Shown here piece after piece: positions 16,526-25,915 of a stretch of DNA of 64,000 nucleotides. Source of the DNA: CAZNSX01 sp964575845 (GTDB taxonomy: Bacteria; UBA8248; CAZNSX01); contig CAZNSX010000002.1 of assembly GCA_964575845.1 (NCBI GenBank), positions 434,001 to 498,000 of the forward strand. The letters run 5' to 3'. The stretch's first letter is position 1. The number at the start of each line of letters is the position of its first letter. A model generated the notes under the pieces. It saw nothing but the letters and a program-made list of their open reading frames with translations. It ran no database searches and was not told where the DNA came from. Made by a program: the position numbers and the translations under genes.

Positions 16526-17611
16526 ATGGCTGAAAAGCAGAAGACTGACGAGAGCGCCAACGATTATTTCATCATCGACTGCGAGGCCCATCTCTTTCCC
16601 AACTACACCGTTGAAGAACTGAGCTACATGCCCGATGTGAAGGCTTTCGCCTACGCTCACGTCATGTGCAAACACTGGTGGCGCACCGACCATACTACGG
16701 GGGAATGTCCCGAGGAGCCCGATGAGTGGACGCCCGAGGCCCTCATAGAAGACATGGATGCTGCAGGCATCGATATGGCCTGCGGACTCAGGGAGTGCTT
16801 CATGGACCTCTCGGGCGGAGCCTCGCCCTTTTCCACAAACGGCTACGTCAAGAAGGCTATGGAGAAGTTTCCGGACCGCATCATAGGCCAGTCAAATGTG
16901 GGGCCCATACTAAAGCGGGGGGTGAAGAATGCTATAACGGAGCTTGAGATCCTCCACAAGGAGATGGGCTTCAAGGTGACGAAGCTATATTCTCCCGAGG
17001 ATGGGCCCATTAACCACCCCGACCTCTGGCCCTTCTACAGGAAGTGCGAGGAGATGCAGATCCCGGTATTGATCCACCTCGGCCTCACCGTGAGGATCGG
17101 GATGAACAAGTACTGCCTCCCCATACAGCTCGATGACATCTGCACCGATTTCCCGGACCTCAAGGTGGTGGCCTTTCACCACGGCTATCCCTATAACGAG
17201 GAAGTGGATATCCTCGCCTGGAAGCACCCAAATCTTTACATAGGGCTGAGCGGCATCCTGGGCTGGCTCTACCATGCGCCGGTGAAACTGCAGCACATCA
17301 TCGGCCACACCCTGACCATCGTGGGGCCCGACCGGTTCGTATTCGGGACCGATTGGCCGGCCACAGACCCCGTGCAGTCAGTCCAGGCCATCCTCAATCT
17401 GGATATGCCGAAGGAGATGCAGGACGGGTGGGGCTATCCTCCCATAACCAAGGAGGTCAAGGCCAAGCTCTTCGGCGAGAATCTGGCCAAGATGATCGGC
17501 ATCGACCCCAAAAAGGCCAAGGTCGATTTCTCGAAGAAAAAGATTGCCAAGAGGGACATGGCGTCCCGGAGGGGAAAGTTCAGAGAGGCCCTGGGCCTTC
17601 GGGAATCTTAA
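16526..17611 (+). CDS. Amidohydrolase-2 (ACMSD-like) metal-dependent hydrolase
   Basis: 361 aa TIM-barrel hydrolase or decarboxylase. N-terminal IIDCEAHLFPNY gives only a partial HxH-type motif (CEAH). Further metal-site candidates are IHLG, FHHGYPY and FGTDWPATDP (the terminal Asp). Typical of the amidohydrolase_2 family, which includes ACMSD and resorcylate decarboxylases. Substrate unknown. The basic C-terminal tail (KKAKVDFSKKKIAKRD) is unusual. ATG at 16526 follows AAAGGAGG at five bases; a start at 16508 is less likely. Confidence 0.85.
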   Translation: MAEKQKTDESANDYFIIDCEAHLFPNYTVEELSYMPDVKAFAYAHVMCKHWWRTDHTTGECPEEPDEWTPEALIEDMDAAGIDMACGLRECFMDLSGGASPFSTNGYVKKAMEKFPDRIIGQSNVGPILKRGVKNAITELEILHKEMGFKVTKLYSPEDGPINHPDLWPFYRKCEEMQIPVLIHLGLTVRIGMNKYCLPIQLDDICTDFPDLKVVAFHHGYPYNEEVDILAWKHPNLYIGLSGILGWLYHAPVKLQHIIGHTLTIVGPDRFVFGTDWPATDPVQSVQAILNLDMPKEMQDGWGYPPITKEVKAKLFGENLAKMIGIDPKKAKVDFSKKKIAKRDMASRRGKFREALGLRES

Positions 17612-17655
17612 AGAGGGGTTCTCGTCCAGCCGAGGGTGGGGTTCGGAAGAAAGGG

Positions 17656-17686
17656 AGCCCTGGCCTACGGCCTCCGAGCCAGGGCT
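17656..17686 (+). terminator. Hairpin downstream of the amidohydrolase gene
   Basis: AGCCCTGGC (17656-17664) pairs perfectly with GCCAGGGCT (17678-17686), with an inner CGG/CCG pairing in the loop. No T-tract follows. It lies 44 bases after the stop and separates the E1/amidohydrolase group from the ABC importer genes. Confidence 0.45.
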
Positions 17687-17705
17687 TCAGGAAGATTATG
17701 ATTTA

Positions 17706-17714
17706 TGCTAGAAT
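17706..17714 (+). promoter_or_regulatory. Candidate extended -10 promoter for the ABC importer genes
   Basis: TGCTAGAAT, an extended -10, lies 90 bases before the binding-protein ATG and just after the hairpin. A -35 match is poor. Confidence 0.35.
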
Positions 17715-17803
17715 CCCCTCTGCTGGAATCCATGAAAGGAGGTGAGGAATATCGTCTTGCGCAGTGAACCCGATTTGGCTTATGGCAAAGGAGGAGGAAT
17801 GGT

Positions 17804-19276
17804 ATGTTTAAGAGATATATGTTTATCATTTCACTGATCCTGGCGCTTACGCTTTCCATAGGGCTCGTGGCCGCCTCAGCCCAGCAGGTCGTCCCCGGCG
17901 CTACGGCTGACGAGCGGGCCATCAACGGGGCAAAGGCTTACATGCAAAAGAATGGCCTAAAGAGCCTCAAGCTCAATTTTCTGATATCCACCTTATTCAG
18001 CACGGCGGTAAAGCGGGAGGAACCGAATTTTGAGAAAGAGACGGGCATAGGCATCGGCAACTACATGGAGGTGGGAATCCTTGACCTGGGGGCCAAGATC
18101 CTCGCCGAGGCCGTGGGAAAAAGCGGGACCTATGATATCAACATGGGGGCCACCTTCGACCTCCCGGACGGTGCGGCCTCTGGAGTGCTCTGGGCTCTGG
18201 ATGACATGATGAAGGTCGGAAAGCCCGATGTGGAGCTCTGGCTTCCGGGGCTCCTCGAGCAGGTGCAGTTCAAGGGCAAGACTTACGCCTTCTTCGCCGA
18301 TGGAGACCACTTCGCCTTCATCATGCGGAAGGACTGGCTGGATAAGGCAGATGAGGCCAAGAAGTTCAGGGAAAAATATGGCTGGGGGCCTGGGTGTCCG
18401 CCGACCTGGAAGCATTGGGAGCAGTTGGCGGAATTTTACACCAGGGATCTGGACGGAGACGGCAGGATGGACTTCTTCGGTGCCATGGGCTACCGGTCGC
18501 GGCGCTATGCCTGGAGGTGGTGGCTGGGACGCTACTACTCCAAGGGGAAGGCACCCTTCGATGACCAGATGCACCCGACCGTCGACTCCCCCGAGGGAAT
18601 AGAGACGACGAAGCAATATATCTCGATAACGAAGTATATGCCGACCGATATTCAAGGATGGGCAACGGCGCAGGCCTATCCCTTCTACGCCGCTGGCCAT
18701 GTCTTTTCCTTCTACACATTCCCCTCGGCAACGCTTGCGGCCGAGGATCCTGCGAAATCTAAAGTCAGGGGGAAGAACATAGCCTGCCTGATACCGGGAT
18801 CCATGGTTAAGGGGAAGCTCATCCGTCGTACCCTCCAGTCCTGGGGGAACACCTACATGATCAACAGTTACTCTAAGCACAGGGAGGCCGGCTACTGGTT
18901 CATCCAGTGGCTCAACAGCCAGAAGGTGGCAACCCGAATGGTGTCCTTTCCGAAATCCGTCTACGACCCCTTCATGGTCACCCAGTTCACTGACCCAAAT
19001 GTGATCAACGCCAGGGGAAAAAGCTTCCTTGACGCGCAGCTGAAGAACGCGCAGGTGATGGTTCCCATCATCTTGCTTGAGGGGGCGGCGGAATATCACG
19101 ATGCCCTTGACCTCAACATCTCTGCCGCCTTAAACGAGGAGATCACACCCGAGGAGGCGATGAAGCGCACGGCCAAGCAATGGGAGGAGATAACCGGGCG
19201 CATAGGAAGGGACGAGCAGATCAAGGCCTGGCAGTCCCTCATGAAGGGTATGCCCACTAAGGACGTTCCGGATTAA
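17804..19276 (+). CDS. ABC transporter substrate-binding protein, carbohydrate type (family 1)
   Basis: 490 aa exported binding protein. A signal peptide covers residues 1-26: basic MFKRYMF, a hydrophobic core, and cleavage near AASA-QQ. The mature part has the family-1 layout with FNFEKETGI-like and WALDDM segments and aromatic-rich sugar-site stretches (RRYAWRWWLGRYY). It captures a sugar, polyol or similar solute in the periplasm for the two downstream permeases. Strong AAAGGAGG ribosome site. A perfect hairpin follows its stop, before the permeases. Confidence 0.88.
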   Translation: MFKRYMFIISLILALTLSIGLVAASAQQVVPGATADERAINGAKAYMQKNGLKSLKLNFLISTLFSTAVKREEPNFEKETGIGIGNYMEVGILDLGAKILAEAVGKSGTYDINMGATFDLPDGAASGVLWALDDMMKVGKPDVELWLPGLLEQVQFKGKTYAFFADGDHFAFIMRKDWLDKADEAKKFREKYGWGPGCPPTWKHWEQLAEFYTRDLDGDGRMDFFGAMGYRSRRYAWRWWLGRYYSKGKAPFDDQMHPTVDSPEGIETTKQYISITKYMPTDIQGWATAQAYPFYAAGHVFSFYTFPSATLAAEDPAKSKVRGKNIACLIPGSMVKGKLIRRTLQSWGNTYMINSYSKHREAGYWFIQWLNSQKVATRMVSFPKSVYDPFMVTQFTDPNVINARGKSFLDAQLKNAQVMVPIILLEGAAEYHDALDLNISAALNEEITPEEAMKRTAKQWEEITGRIGRDEQIKAWQSLMKGMPTKDVPD

Positions 19277-19285
19277 GAAGAGCTT

Positions 19286-19323
19286 AGATCAGGGGGGCAG
19301 CCGAGCGGCTGCCCCCCTGATCT
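19286..19323 (+). terminator. Perfect 18-bp inverted repeat between binding-protein and permease genes
   Basis: Arms 19286-19303 and 19306-19323 are exactly complementary (core GGGGGGCAGCC). The two central bases allow at most a four-base loop after opening one pair. No T-tract follows. It starts nine bases after the binding-protein stop codon. In such operons a hairpin here partly terminates transcription or protects the upstream mRNA from 3' exonucleases, raising binding-protein levels relative to permeases. Confidence 0.6.
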
Positions 19324-19417
19324 TGAGAACGGGATAGGCATTGCAGATGTAGGTAAAATGCCATAAAGAGATTCATCATTTTCAATTTGAACTCCAATTC
19401 CACGCTAAGCTTAAGTT

Positions 19418-20374
19418 ATGGCCCTTAACCAAAAGATATCATTAGCTCATTCAAGCGGCTTGGGGTCTCGTCTGATCCGCTGGCTCGACCGGGACAGGGT
19501 TTTCAAGTGGGTGCCCTTTGTGCCCGTGGAGGCTTTTTTCCTCCTCCTCATCGGTCCCTTCATCCTTCTGATTTACCTGAGCCTTATCAGCTGGAGGGTC
19601 ACCCGGGGTCCCTGGTGGACGGCGCCTTTTACCGGATTCAGCAACTTCCTCTATGCTTTGGGCAATGGGAGGTTTTTCGATGCCCTGGTCCGCACCTTTG
19701 CCTTTGCGGCCATCGCGGTCCCCATTGAGCTGATTTTAGGGTTACTCCTGGCCCTTCTGGCCTACCGGGAGTTTCGGGGCCGGAGGTTCTACAGCACCGC
19801 ATTCCTTGTGCCCATGATGATAGTGCCGGCTGTTGTTGGCTACGACTTCTCGATGATCCTTGTGGACACGGGCCCCCTTAATCAGCTCCTGAGCCTCCTC
19901 GCCGGAAGAAACATCAACATCCGCTGGCTCTCCGAGCACACGGCCGCCCAGGCGGCCATCATAGGGGCTGATATCTGGCAATGGACCCCCCTTATGTTCC
20001 TTATCCTCCTCTCGGGGCTCGTGGGGATACCGAAGGAACCCATAGCGGCCGCGAAGGTTTTTGGGGCCAGCAGATGGCAGATCTTCTGGCGCATACAGCT
20101 TCCTCTCCTCAAGCCCGTTATCGCCATCGGCCTTGTCATCCGCAGCATGGAGGCCTTGAAGATATTTGATTATCCCATGCTCCTGACCCAGGGCGGGCCG
20201 GGAAATGCCACCGAGACCCTTCCCGTTTACCTCTATCGGATGGGCTGGGAATTTTTCCGGGTGTCAGAGGCGGCGGCCATGTCCATTATTCTTCTTATTA
20301 TCACCGCCATTTATATCGCAATGGCCATTAGGGTCATCATGCGGGAGCGCGGCCGTATGAGAGGAGAGGGCTAA
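19418..20374 (+). CDS. ABC transporter permease, MalF/UgpA type
   Basis: 318 aa inner-membrane permease with about six hydrophobic segments, beginning at VEAFFLLLIGPFILLIYLSL. The EAA loop that docks the ATPase is at EPIAAAKVFGASRWQIFWRIQLP. It pairs with the next permease (four bases apart) and the upstream binding protein. No nucleotide-binding subunit of the MalK type is adjacent, so the ATPase must be shared from elsewhere. The ribosome site is weak. Confidence 0.9.
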   Translation: MALNQKISLAHSSGLGSRLIRWLDRDRVFKWVPFVPVEAFFLLLIGPFILLIYLSLISWRVTRGPWWTAPFTGFSNFLYALGNGRFFDALVRTFAFAAIAVPIELILGLLLALLAYREFRGRRFYSTAFLVPMMIVPAVVGYDFSMILVDTGPLNQLLSLLAGRNINIRWLSEHTAAQAAIIGADIWQWTPLMFLILLSGLVGIPKEPIAAAKVFGASRWQIFWRIQLPLLKPVIAIGLVIRSMEALKIFDYPMLLTQGGPGNATETLPVYLYRMGWEFFRVSEAAAMSIILLIITAIYIAMAIRVIMRERGRMRGEG

Positions 20375-20378
20375 GGCG

Positions 20379-21248
20379 ATGGGCCGGTCGGTCAAGGGAA
20401 CCCGATTCGGCATCTTCAGGCATGGGATGCTCATGCTTTGGACTTTCGTCGCCCTCTTCCCCATCTTCTGGATGCTCAACACATCTTTCAAGCATTCGGG
20501 CGAATGGGTGACCTGGCCGCCTCACTGGGTCCCCTACGAGCCGACCCTTGAGAACTATGGCAAGATTCTTTCTACGGGCATAACCGATTTTTCCAGCTTC
20601 AGAATGACCTTGACGACCCTGAAGCCCCTGCGCGACAGCTTTATAATAGGTTCGCTCAGCTCCCTCGTTGCCCTGATCCTGGGCACTTTCATGGCCTACA
20701 GCATAATCCGCTACCGGACCGCGGGGAAGAATTTCCCTTATCTTGTCCTCACCATTCGTATGCTTCCGCCCATCGTCGTGGCCATCCCCTTCGTGGTCTT
20801 CTATGTCACCTTGAGGCTTACCGATACTTATTCGGGCCTGATAATCATCTATATAGCAACCTCGCTGCCTTACGTTATCTGGATGATGATGAGCTTCATG
20901 GATGAGGTTCCCCTTGAGCTCGAGCATTCGGCCCGCCTTTTGGGCGCCAACAGATTCCAGCTCTTCCGGAGGGTCATCTTACCCCTCGTGATCTCGGGCA
21001 TGGTAGTGACCTTTCTTTTCACCTTCATCCTGAACTGGAGCGAGTTTCTGTTGGCTCTGACCCTGACCCATACGAAGATCAACACCATCCCTGTCCTCCT
21101 GAATAAATTCCAGTCGGCCAATGAGGGAAGGGACTACGGGCCTCAGGCGGCAATCGGAACTATTGCCACCCTCCCGGTGGTCTTCCTGGGCTTCCTAATT
21201 CAGAAGCATCTCGTCAAGGGCTTCAGCTTCGGGATGATAAGGAAGTAG
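20379..21248 (+). CDS. ABC transporter permease, MalG/UgpE type
   Basis: 289 aa, six predicted membrane segments. EAA loop VPLELEHSARLLGANRFQLFRRVILP, C-terminal FLIQKHLVKGFSFGMIRK typical of MalG-like subunits. Forms the translocation heterodimer with the preceding permease. A long periplasmic loop after the first membrane segment (FKHSGEWVTWPPHW) fits the carbohydrate uptake subfamily. Convergent with the TPR gene, 24 bases apart. Confidence 0.9.
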   Translation: MGRSVKGTRFGIFRHGMLMLWTFVALFPIFWMLNTSFKHSGEWVTWPPHWVPYEPTLENYGKILSTGITDFSSFRMTLTTLKPLRDSFIIGSLSSLVALILGTFMAYSIIRYRTAGKNFPYLVLTIRMLPPIVVAIPFVVFYVTLRLTDTYSGLIIIYIATSLPYVIWMMMSFMDEVPLELEHSARLLGANRFQLFRRVILPLVISGMVVTFLFTFILNWSEFLLALTLTHTKINTIPVLLNKFQSANEGRDYGPQAAIGTIATLPVVFLGFLIQKHLVKGFSFGMIRK

Positions 21249-21272
21249 TCAGCAGAGAGAAGAGGGTAACTC

Positions 21273-21731
21273 TCAGGGGGAAGGATTTTTTAGTACTTTC
21301 ACAATCCTTCGGGCCCCCTCGAAGCCCTGGCGTTCTGCTATTTCGGCGTGCCTAAGGGCGAGGTCATCCTCCCCCACGAGGCAATAGACCGCGGCCAGAC
21401 GGTGGTGAGCTTCGGCGAAATCGGGCTCAATCCTTATCGCTTCTTTATATTCCCCTATCTCCTCGGAGTAGAGCCTCTTATATCCGTAAGCAAGCCCCAG
21501 GCTTAAATGGGCCTTCGCATCATCAGGCCTCAGCCCCAGAGCCTTCTTGAATGCTTCTATCGCTTCATCTATGAGGCCTCTCTTTCCATAGGCGAGGCCG
21601 AGGTTGTGGTGGGCGTCGGCAAAATCAGGCCTTATCTCTAGAGCTTTCTTATACTCTTCTATCGCTTGGGAATATGAGCCTTTCTCGAAATAAGCTCCTG
21701 CGCGCAGGAAATGTGCCCTAGCCTCATCCAT
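21273..21731 (-). CDS. Tetratricopeptide repeat protein
   Basis: 152 aa made almost wholly of four 34-residue TPR units (repeating A..NLGLAY..G...EAI..YKKAL.L.PD). No signal peptide or membrane segment, so probably a cytoplasmic protein-interaction scaffold. Partner unknown. It is the last gene of the minus-strand block and lies 149 bases beyond the flavoenzyme stop. Confidence 0.85.
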   Translation of the reverse strand: MDEARAHFLRAGAYFEKGSYSQAIEEYKKALEIRPDFADAHHNLGLAYGKRGLIDEAIEAFKKALGLRPDDAKAHLSLGLAYGYKRLYSEEIGEYKEAIRIEPDFAEAHHRLAAVYCLVGEDDLALRHAEIAERQGFEGARRIVKVLKNPSP

Positions 21732-21880
21732 GGGAACTACCCGGACTATCTCCCTAAGAAAAATTTACCCTAGACCGGGAGGAACTCACTTTCCGGGCGG
21801 AGCGAGTTGATTTCTCCCCCCTTCATAGTGGTCTTTAAGGGCCATCCTCGGGACGGTGGGGTTGCTTCGCCAGGCGGGAA

Positions 21881-22984
21881 TCATAGATTTTCTCCCATCG
21901 AGCAGGCCACCTCGGGCTTGGCGAAGCGCCAGTAGCAGCAATTAGCGCAGTGAGAGCAGCTAATGATGGCACCGAAGTCCCCCGCCCTCGATTTATTGAC
22001 GATCTCTGGGTCGGCAATAAGGGCCCTGGCCATACCCACGAGGTCAGCCTGGCCCCTCTTTATGACCTTCTCGGCGAAACTCAGATCCCAGATATTTCCG
22101 ACGCCTATGATGGGTGTGGCATTTGCCGCTTGCTTGACGGCCTCCGCCAGATAAAGGTTGGGGCCCTCGCCCAGGTCCTCCCCAGGGATGGTCCGCTGTA
22201 TCCCCTCCTCGCGGCCGCCGGCAGAAACATCGAAGACGTCCACCCCCGCCATAGCAAGCTCTGAGGCCATAGCGGAGGAGTCCGCCGGGGATAACCCCCC
22301 TTGGAGGAAATCCGCTCCATTTATCCGGCAGATCAAAGGATAGTCCTCACCAACCCTCTCCCTGGTCTTCCGGAGTATATTCTTGAAAAAGCGGAGTCGG
22401 TTCTCGGGGCTTCCTCCATAGATGTCTTCCCGCTCATTGAAATAGGGGGAGAGAAACTGATTTATGAGATAGTGATGGGCGCCATGAAACTCAACCATGT
22501 CGGCGCCGGCCTCCTTCGCCCTCCGGGCTGCCTCCGCAAATGCATCCTCCAGGTGCTCGACCTGAGAGACAGTGAAATCCCGGGGCTCGCTCTTCAAGAT
22601 AGCCGAAGGCTGGGGCAGGGGGGCCGGTGGTTCGGTCGGTCTCTTGGAGTGCCTCAACTTCCCTGAATGGATGAGCTGGATGGCTGCAAGGGAGCCCCCC
22701 TCCTTTATGGCGGAGAAAAGGGACCTGAGATGGGGGATGTATTTATCCTGGTCCAGGCGGAGCCCTCGGGTTGTGACCCGGCCATCGGCGGCGACCGCTG
22801 TGGCGCCCACTATGGTCAGGCCCACCCCCCCTCGGGCTCTGCGTTCGTAAAAGCTGATGAGCCTCTCAGTGGGAAACCCCTCGCTGGTGCCCAGGTTTGT
22901 GTTGATGGGCAGGCAGACGATACGGTTTCTTAACTGAATCCCCTTGATGGCCAGGGGCTCAAAGACTTTTTCCAAAAGGACCAA
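21881..22984 (-). CDS. NADH:flavin oxidoreductase, Old Yellow Enzyme family
   Basis: 367 aa FMN TIM-barrel. N-terminal LFEPLxI-type start (VFEPLAIKGIQLRNRIV), substrate-site EFHGAHHYLINQFLSPYFNERED and ENRLRFF, and FMN-phosphate motif VGMARALIADPE. A Cys set CSHCANCC...ACSMG near the C-terminus matches the [4Fe-4S] ligands of 2,4-dienoyl-CoA reductase/TMADH relatives. The protein ends right after the last Cys and lacks their C-terminal FAD/NAD domain. Start is TTG at 22984, with AAGGGGG upstream. Likely reduces an activated C=C bond; substrate unknown. Confidence 0.87.
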   Translation of the reverse strand: MVLLEKVFEPLAIKGIQLRNRIVCLPINTNLGTSEGFPTERLISFYERRARGGVGLTIVGATAVAADGRVTTRGLRLDQDKYIPHLRSLFSAIKEGGSLAAIQLIHSGKLRHSKRPTEPPAPLPQPSAILKSEPRDFTVSQVEHLEDAFAEAARRAKEAGADMVEFHGAHHYLINQFLSPYFNEREDIYGGSPENRLRFFKNILRKTRERVGEDYPLICRINGADFLQGGLSPADSSAMASELAMAGVDVFDVSAGGREEGIQRTIPGEDLGEGPNLYLAEAVKQAANATPIIGVGNIWDLSFAEKVIKRGQADLVGMARALIADPEIVNKSRAGDFGAIISCSHCANCCYWRFAKPEVACSMGENL

Positions 22985-23051
22985 ACCCTACCCCCTTTCT
23001 CCGTGACGACACTGAAGCGGCTGTGTAACCCTTCACCTCCACCCGGACTTC

Positions 23052-24746
23052 TTATCTCTTCAGCTCGAATGAAGGGTACGGGTAGTCTCCGGTAATTACA
23101 TCGACTATTGCCGGTTGCCCTGCGGAGAGGGCCTCCCTGAGGGCGCCCGCGAGCTTGCCGGGCTCTTCCACGCGGATGCCGAAAGCGCCGAAGCCGCGGG
23201 CCAACCCGGCGAAGTCGGGGCTGGCGATCTCGTAACCGTAAGCCCTGCCGTAGAAAGTCATCTGGAGCCTGTAGATCATGCCGAAGGCGCTGTCGTTCAG
23301 GACAACCATGACGACGTTCGCACCCTGCTCCAGGGCCGTGCCGAAATCGCCGATGGACATGAGGAAGGCCCCGTCTCCAACCACTCCCACTACCCGTCGC
23401 TTGGGGTGGATGAGCTTCGCGACTATTGCCGAAGGCAGAGAAAAGCCCATCGAATTCCACATCCCCGATTGCAGGTGCGACTCAGGGGTGTTGACCGACA
23501 GGTAGTTGCGGAGCCATACGGCGCAGTTGCCCACATCGCTCACCACGATGGCGTCGCGGTCGATAACAGAGGCCAGGGTCTCGATAACAAAGCCGGGGTG
23601 CATGGGCTTTGAGGATCGGTAGTCCTTGAGCAGGCCGTCCAGCTCCTCTTTGAACCGCTCCCTCCGCTCTGCGATCTCTCTTCTCAGGGCTTCATCCTTC
23701 GGCCGGGACTTCCCCTTAAGGCACTCCAGCAGAGCGCCTAGGAAAAGCTTTGGGTCGGCCACGACCTCATCCTCTCCGGGATAGTAGCCGTCCTCACCGC
23801 TATCGAAGCCCACGAATATGTGGTCTCCGCGCGCCTGTTTCTTCATGAGGGTGGCTGTGGCTGTGCCCGCTCGCAGGCCGACCGAGAGCAGGAGGTCGGA
23901 TTCGGCCATGAGCTGGGTGAAAAATGGGCTCAGGCTCCACAGGGAAAAGAAGCCCGCCCTGAACGGATGCTCATCGGGGATGACGCCGATGGAATCCTGG
24001 GGGTGGATCACAGGGGCCGAGAGCAGCTCTGAGACCTCGGCAAGCTCACGAGTCGCGCCCTTGCGCAGTACCCCTTTGCCGGCAGAGATCAGGGGGCGCT
24101 TCGCCCGCAGGAGCCTCATGGCAAAGCGCTCGACATCCTGCGGTGAGGGGGCGTTTACCTCCGGGGGCTCCGGCCTGTAAGGATCTATGACGGCAGGCTC
24201 GGACTGGATCATGCAGCGACTTGTATTGGTCTCTCGAGGTATCTCGATATGGACAGGGCCCGGTCTGCCGCTGAGGGCCACTTTGAATGCCTTTGCCATG
24301 ATTGAGGGTATATCCTCGATCCTCTCGGCGCGGACGCTCCACTTGGTCACTTTCCTGTACATGTCAAGTACAAAATCAGGGTCGTCCACCCCGTGGAAGG
24401 CCTCACGACCAGCCTCGAGGGGAACAGCTCCTGATATGTGAATCACCGGCGACGCCGCGGAGTAGGCCTGGGCGACCCCTGCGAGGGAGTTGGCCGCCCC
24501 GGGGCCAGCCGTAACCAGGCAGACACCCGCCCTCCCGGTGAGCCTTCCGTGCATGTCCGCCATGATGGATGTGCTGCTCTCCAGTTTGCAGGTGACGAGC
24601 TTGATGGAAGGCTCATCCCTGAGCGCGTCGTAGACCTGAAAGACATGTGAGCCAGGCAAACAGTAGACCCTGTCGACACCCTCCCCTTTGAGCGCCTCGA
24701 CTATCGCCTGGCCTGCGTGAAGTGCTTGCCGCGCCTCAATGCTCAT
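23052..24746 (-). CDS. Thiamine pyrophosphate enzyme, acetolactate synthase-like
   Basis: 564 aa with the three-domain plan of the IlvB/POX family. The catalytic Glu region is KLESSTSIMADMHGR, then TAGPGAANSLAG, a central Rossmann domain, and the C-terminal ThDP/Mg motif GDGAFLMSIGDFG...NDSAFGMI. No small regulatory subunit gene is adjacent, and neighbours are an aminotransferase and a flavoenzyme. A catabolic 2-oxo acid decarboxylase or ligase (benzoylformate or sulfoacetaldehyde type) is as likely as branched-chain biosynthesis. GGGAGG seven bases before the ATG. Confidence 0.88.
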   Translation of the reverse strand: MSIEARQALHAGQAIVEALKGEGVDRVYCLPGSHVFQVYDALRDEPSIKLVTCKLESSTSIMADMHGRLTGRAGVCLVTAGPGAANSLAGVAQAYSAASPVIHISGAVPLEAGREAFHGVDDPDFVLDMYRKVTKWSVRAERIEDIPSIMAKAFKVALSGRPGPVHIEIPRETNTSRCMIQSEPAVIDPYRPEPPEVNAPSPQDVERFAMRLLRAKRPLISAGKGVLRKGATRELAEVSELLSAPVIHPQDSIGVIPDEHPFRAGFFSLWSLSPFFTQLMAESDLLLSVGLRAGTATATLMKKQARGDHIFVGFDSGEDGYYPGEDEVVADPKLFLGALLECLKGKSRPKDEALRREIAERRERFKEELDGLLKDYRSSKPMHPGFVIETLASVIDRDAIVVSDVGNCAVWLRNYLSVNTPESHLQSGMWNSMGFSLPSAIVAKLIHPKRRVVGVVGDGAFLMSIGDFGTALEQGANVVMVVLNDSAFGMIYRLQMTFYGRAYGYEIASPDFAGLARGFGAFGIRVEEPGKLAGALREALSAGQPAIVDVITGDYPYPSFELKR

Positions 24747-24777
24747 GTCCGAACCTCCCGAAGCTTAACGCCGGCTT

Positions 24778-25884
24778 TCATCTTTCTTCCAGAACCTCCT
24801 TCAGTGCCTTAACGAACATCCGGTTCTGATGGTCGGCGCCTATGGTCACCCTGATGAAATCCTCTCGCCCGAAGACCGTCCCCGGCCGGATGATCACTCC
24901 CTTTTCCATGAGCTTCCTGTGGATATCGTCCGCGTGAATTTCCGTCTTGATGACGATGAAATTGGCCTCGGTCGGCACGTATTCGAGACCAAGCTTTTTC
25001 ATCTCCCCGTAGATGTATCGCTTACCCTCCCAGATCGTGCGCCTGGTCTTCTCCGCATGTTCCCTGTCCTTGAGAGCAGCCACCGCTGCTACCTGCGCCA
25101 GGAGGTTCACATTATAGGGCTCCCTGACCTTTTCGATTGAGCCTATAATCTCCGGTCTGGATATCCCATAACCTAGCCTGAACCCGGCAAGGCCGTATAT
25201 CTTGGACAAGGTCCTCAGAACTATCACGTTCGCCCCGCTGGTGGCGTGCTTGATCCCCTCGGGATAATCGGGGCTTTCCACAAAGTCATGGTAAGCCTCA
25301 TCAAGGATGACGAGGGTACTCTCTGGAATTTTTTCGAGGAGCTTCCCGAACTCCTTTTCGGTGAATATAGTGCCCGTCGGATTGTTCGGGTTTGGAAGGG
25401 CGATTATCTTGGTCTTGGGCGTGACTTGGTTAGGTATGTCTTCCAGGTCAGCTGCGTAGCCTTTCATCGCACTGAAAATAACGTTCGCCTCCATTAGGAT
25501 GGTGGCGGGGCGGTAAGGGCCGTAAGAGAGGGCCGGAATTATGAGCTCCTCTCCGGGATTTAAGAATGTCCTCGCTATAAGGGGGATGAGCTCTCCCGCG
25601 CCGTTTCCTATAACGAGATTCTCTTGGCGGACCGCGTGGTGAGCGGCGAGGGCCTTCTTCGCCTCCGTGTGCGCTGCGTCCGGATAGTAGTTTCCCTTTG
25701 ATAAGGCCTCGCGGACCGCCTCCATCGCGAGGGGTGAGGGACCCAGGGGGTTCTCGTTCGAGGCCATCTTAATGACATCAGCTATGCCATACTCGGCCAT
25801 AACCTCCTCTATAGATCGGCCCAACGGGATGGCTTCAAGCGCCCCCACGCATTCCCTTGTCCTCAGCTGACCCGGTGCTTTCAT
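24778..25884 (-). CDS. HisC-like class I/II aminotransferase
   Basis: 368 aa PLP enzyme of the histidinol-phosphate aminotransferase family: SNENPLGPSP, GNGAGELI, PNPNNPTGT, DEAYHDF, TLSKIYGLAGFRLGYG with the PLP Lys, and a C-terminal FIRVTIG Arg. No other histidine genes are nearby. It lies 31 bases after the peptide-importer ATPase, suggesting catabolism of an imported amino acid, with 2-oxo acid passed to the next ThDP enzyme (inference). I use the ATG at 25884; a start at 25947 would overlap the ATPase gene and add 21 unconserved residues. Confidence 0.85.
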   Translation of the reverse strand: MKAPGQLRTRECVGALEAIPLGRSIEEVMAEYGIADVIKMASNENPLGPSPLAMEAVREALSKGNYYPDAAHTEAKKALAAHHAVRQENLVIGNGAGELIPLIARTFLNPGEELIIPALSYGPYRPATILMEANVIFSAMKGYAADLEDIPNQVTPKTKIIALPNPNNPTGTIFTEKEFGKLLEKIPESTLVILDEAYHDFVESPDYPEGIKHATSGANVIVLRTLSKIYGLAGFRLGYGISRPEIIGSIEKVREPYNVNLLAQVAAVAALKDREHAEKTRRTIWEGKRYIYGEMKKLGLEYVPTEANFIVIKTEIHADDIHRKLMEKGVIIRPGTVFGREDFIRVTIGADHQNRMFVKALKEVLEER

Positions 25885-25915
25885 CTTCTTTGCCCAGATG
25901 GCGTAACTCAGAACA

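Noticed and set aside
17993..19099. 368-codon minus-strand frame opposite the binding-protein gene
   Set aside because: Composition artefact (Arg/Pro/His-rich) opposite a clear exported receptor.
24778..25884. Histidine biosynthesis hisC
   Set aside because: The family match is HisC-like, but no other his gene is near and the gene follows a peptide importer; the symbol was withheld.
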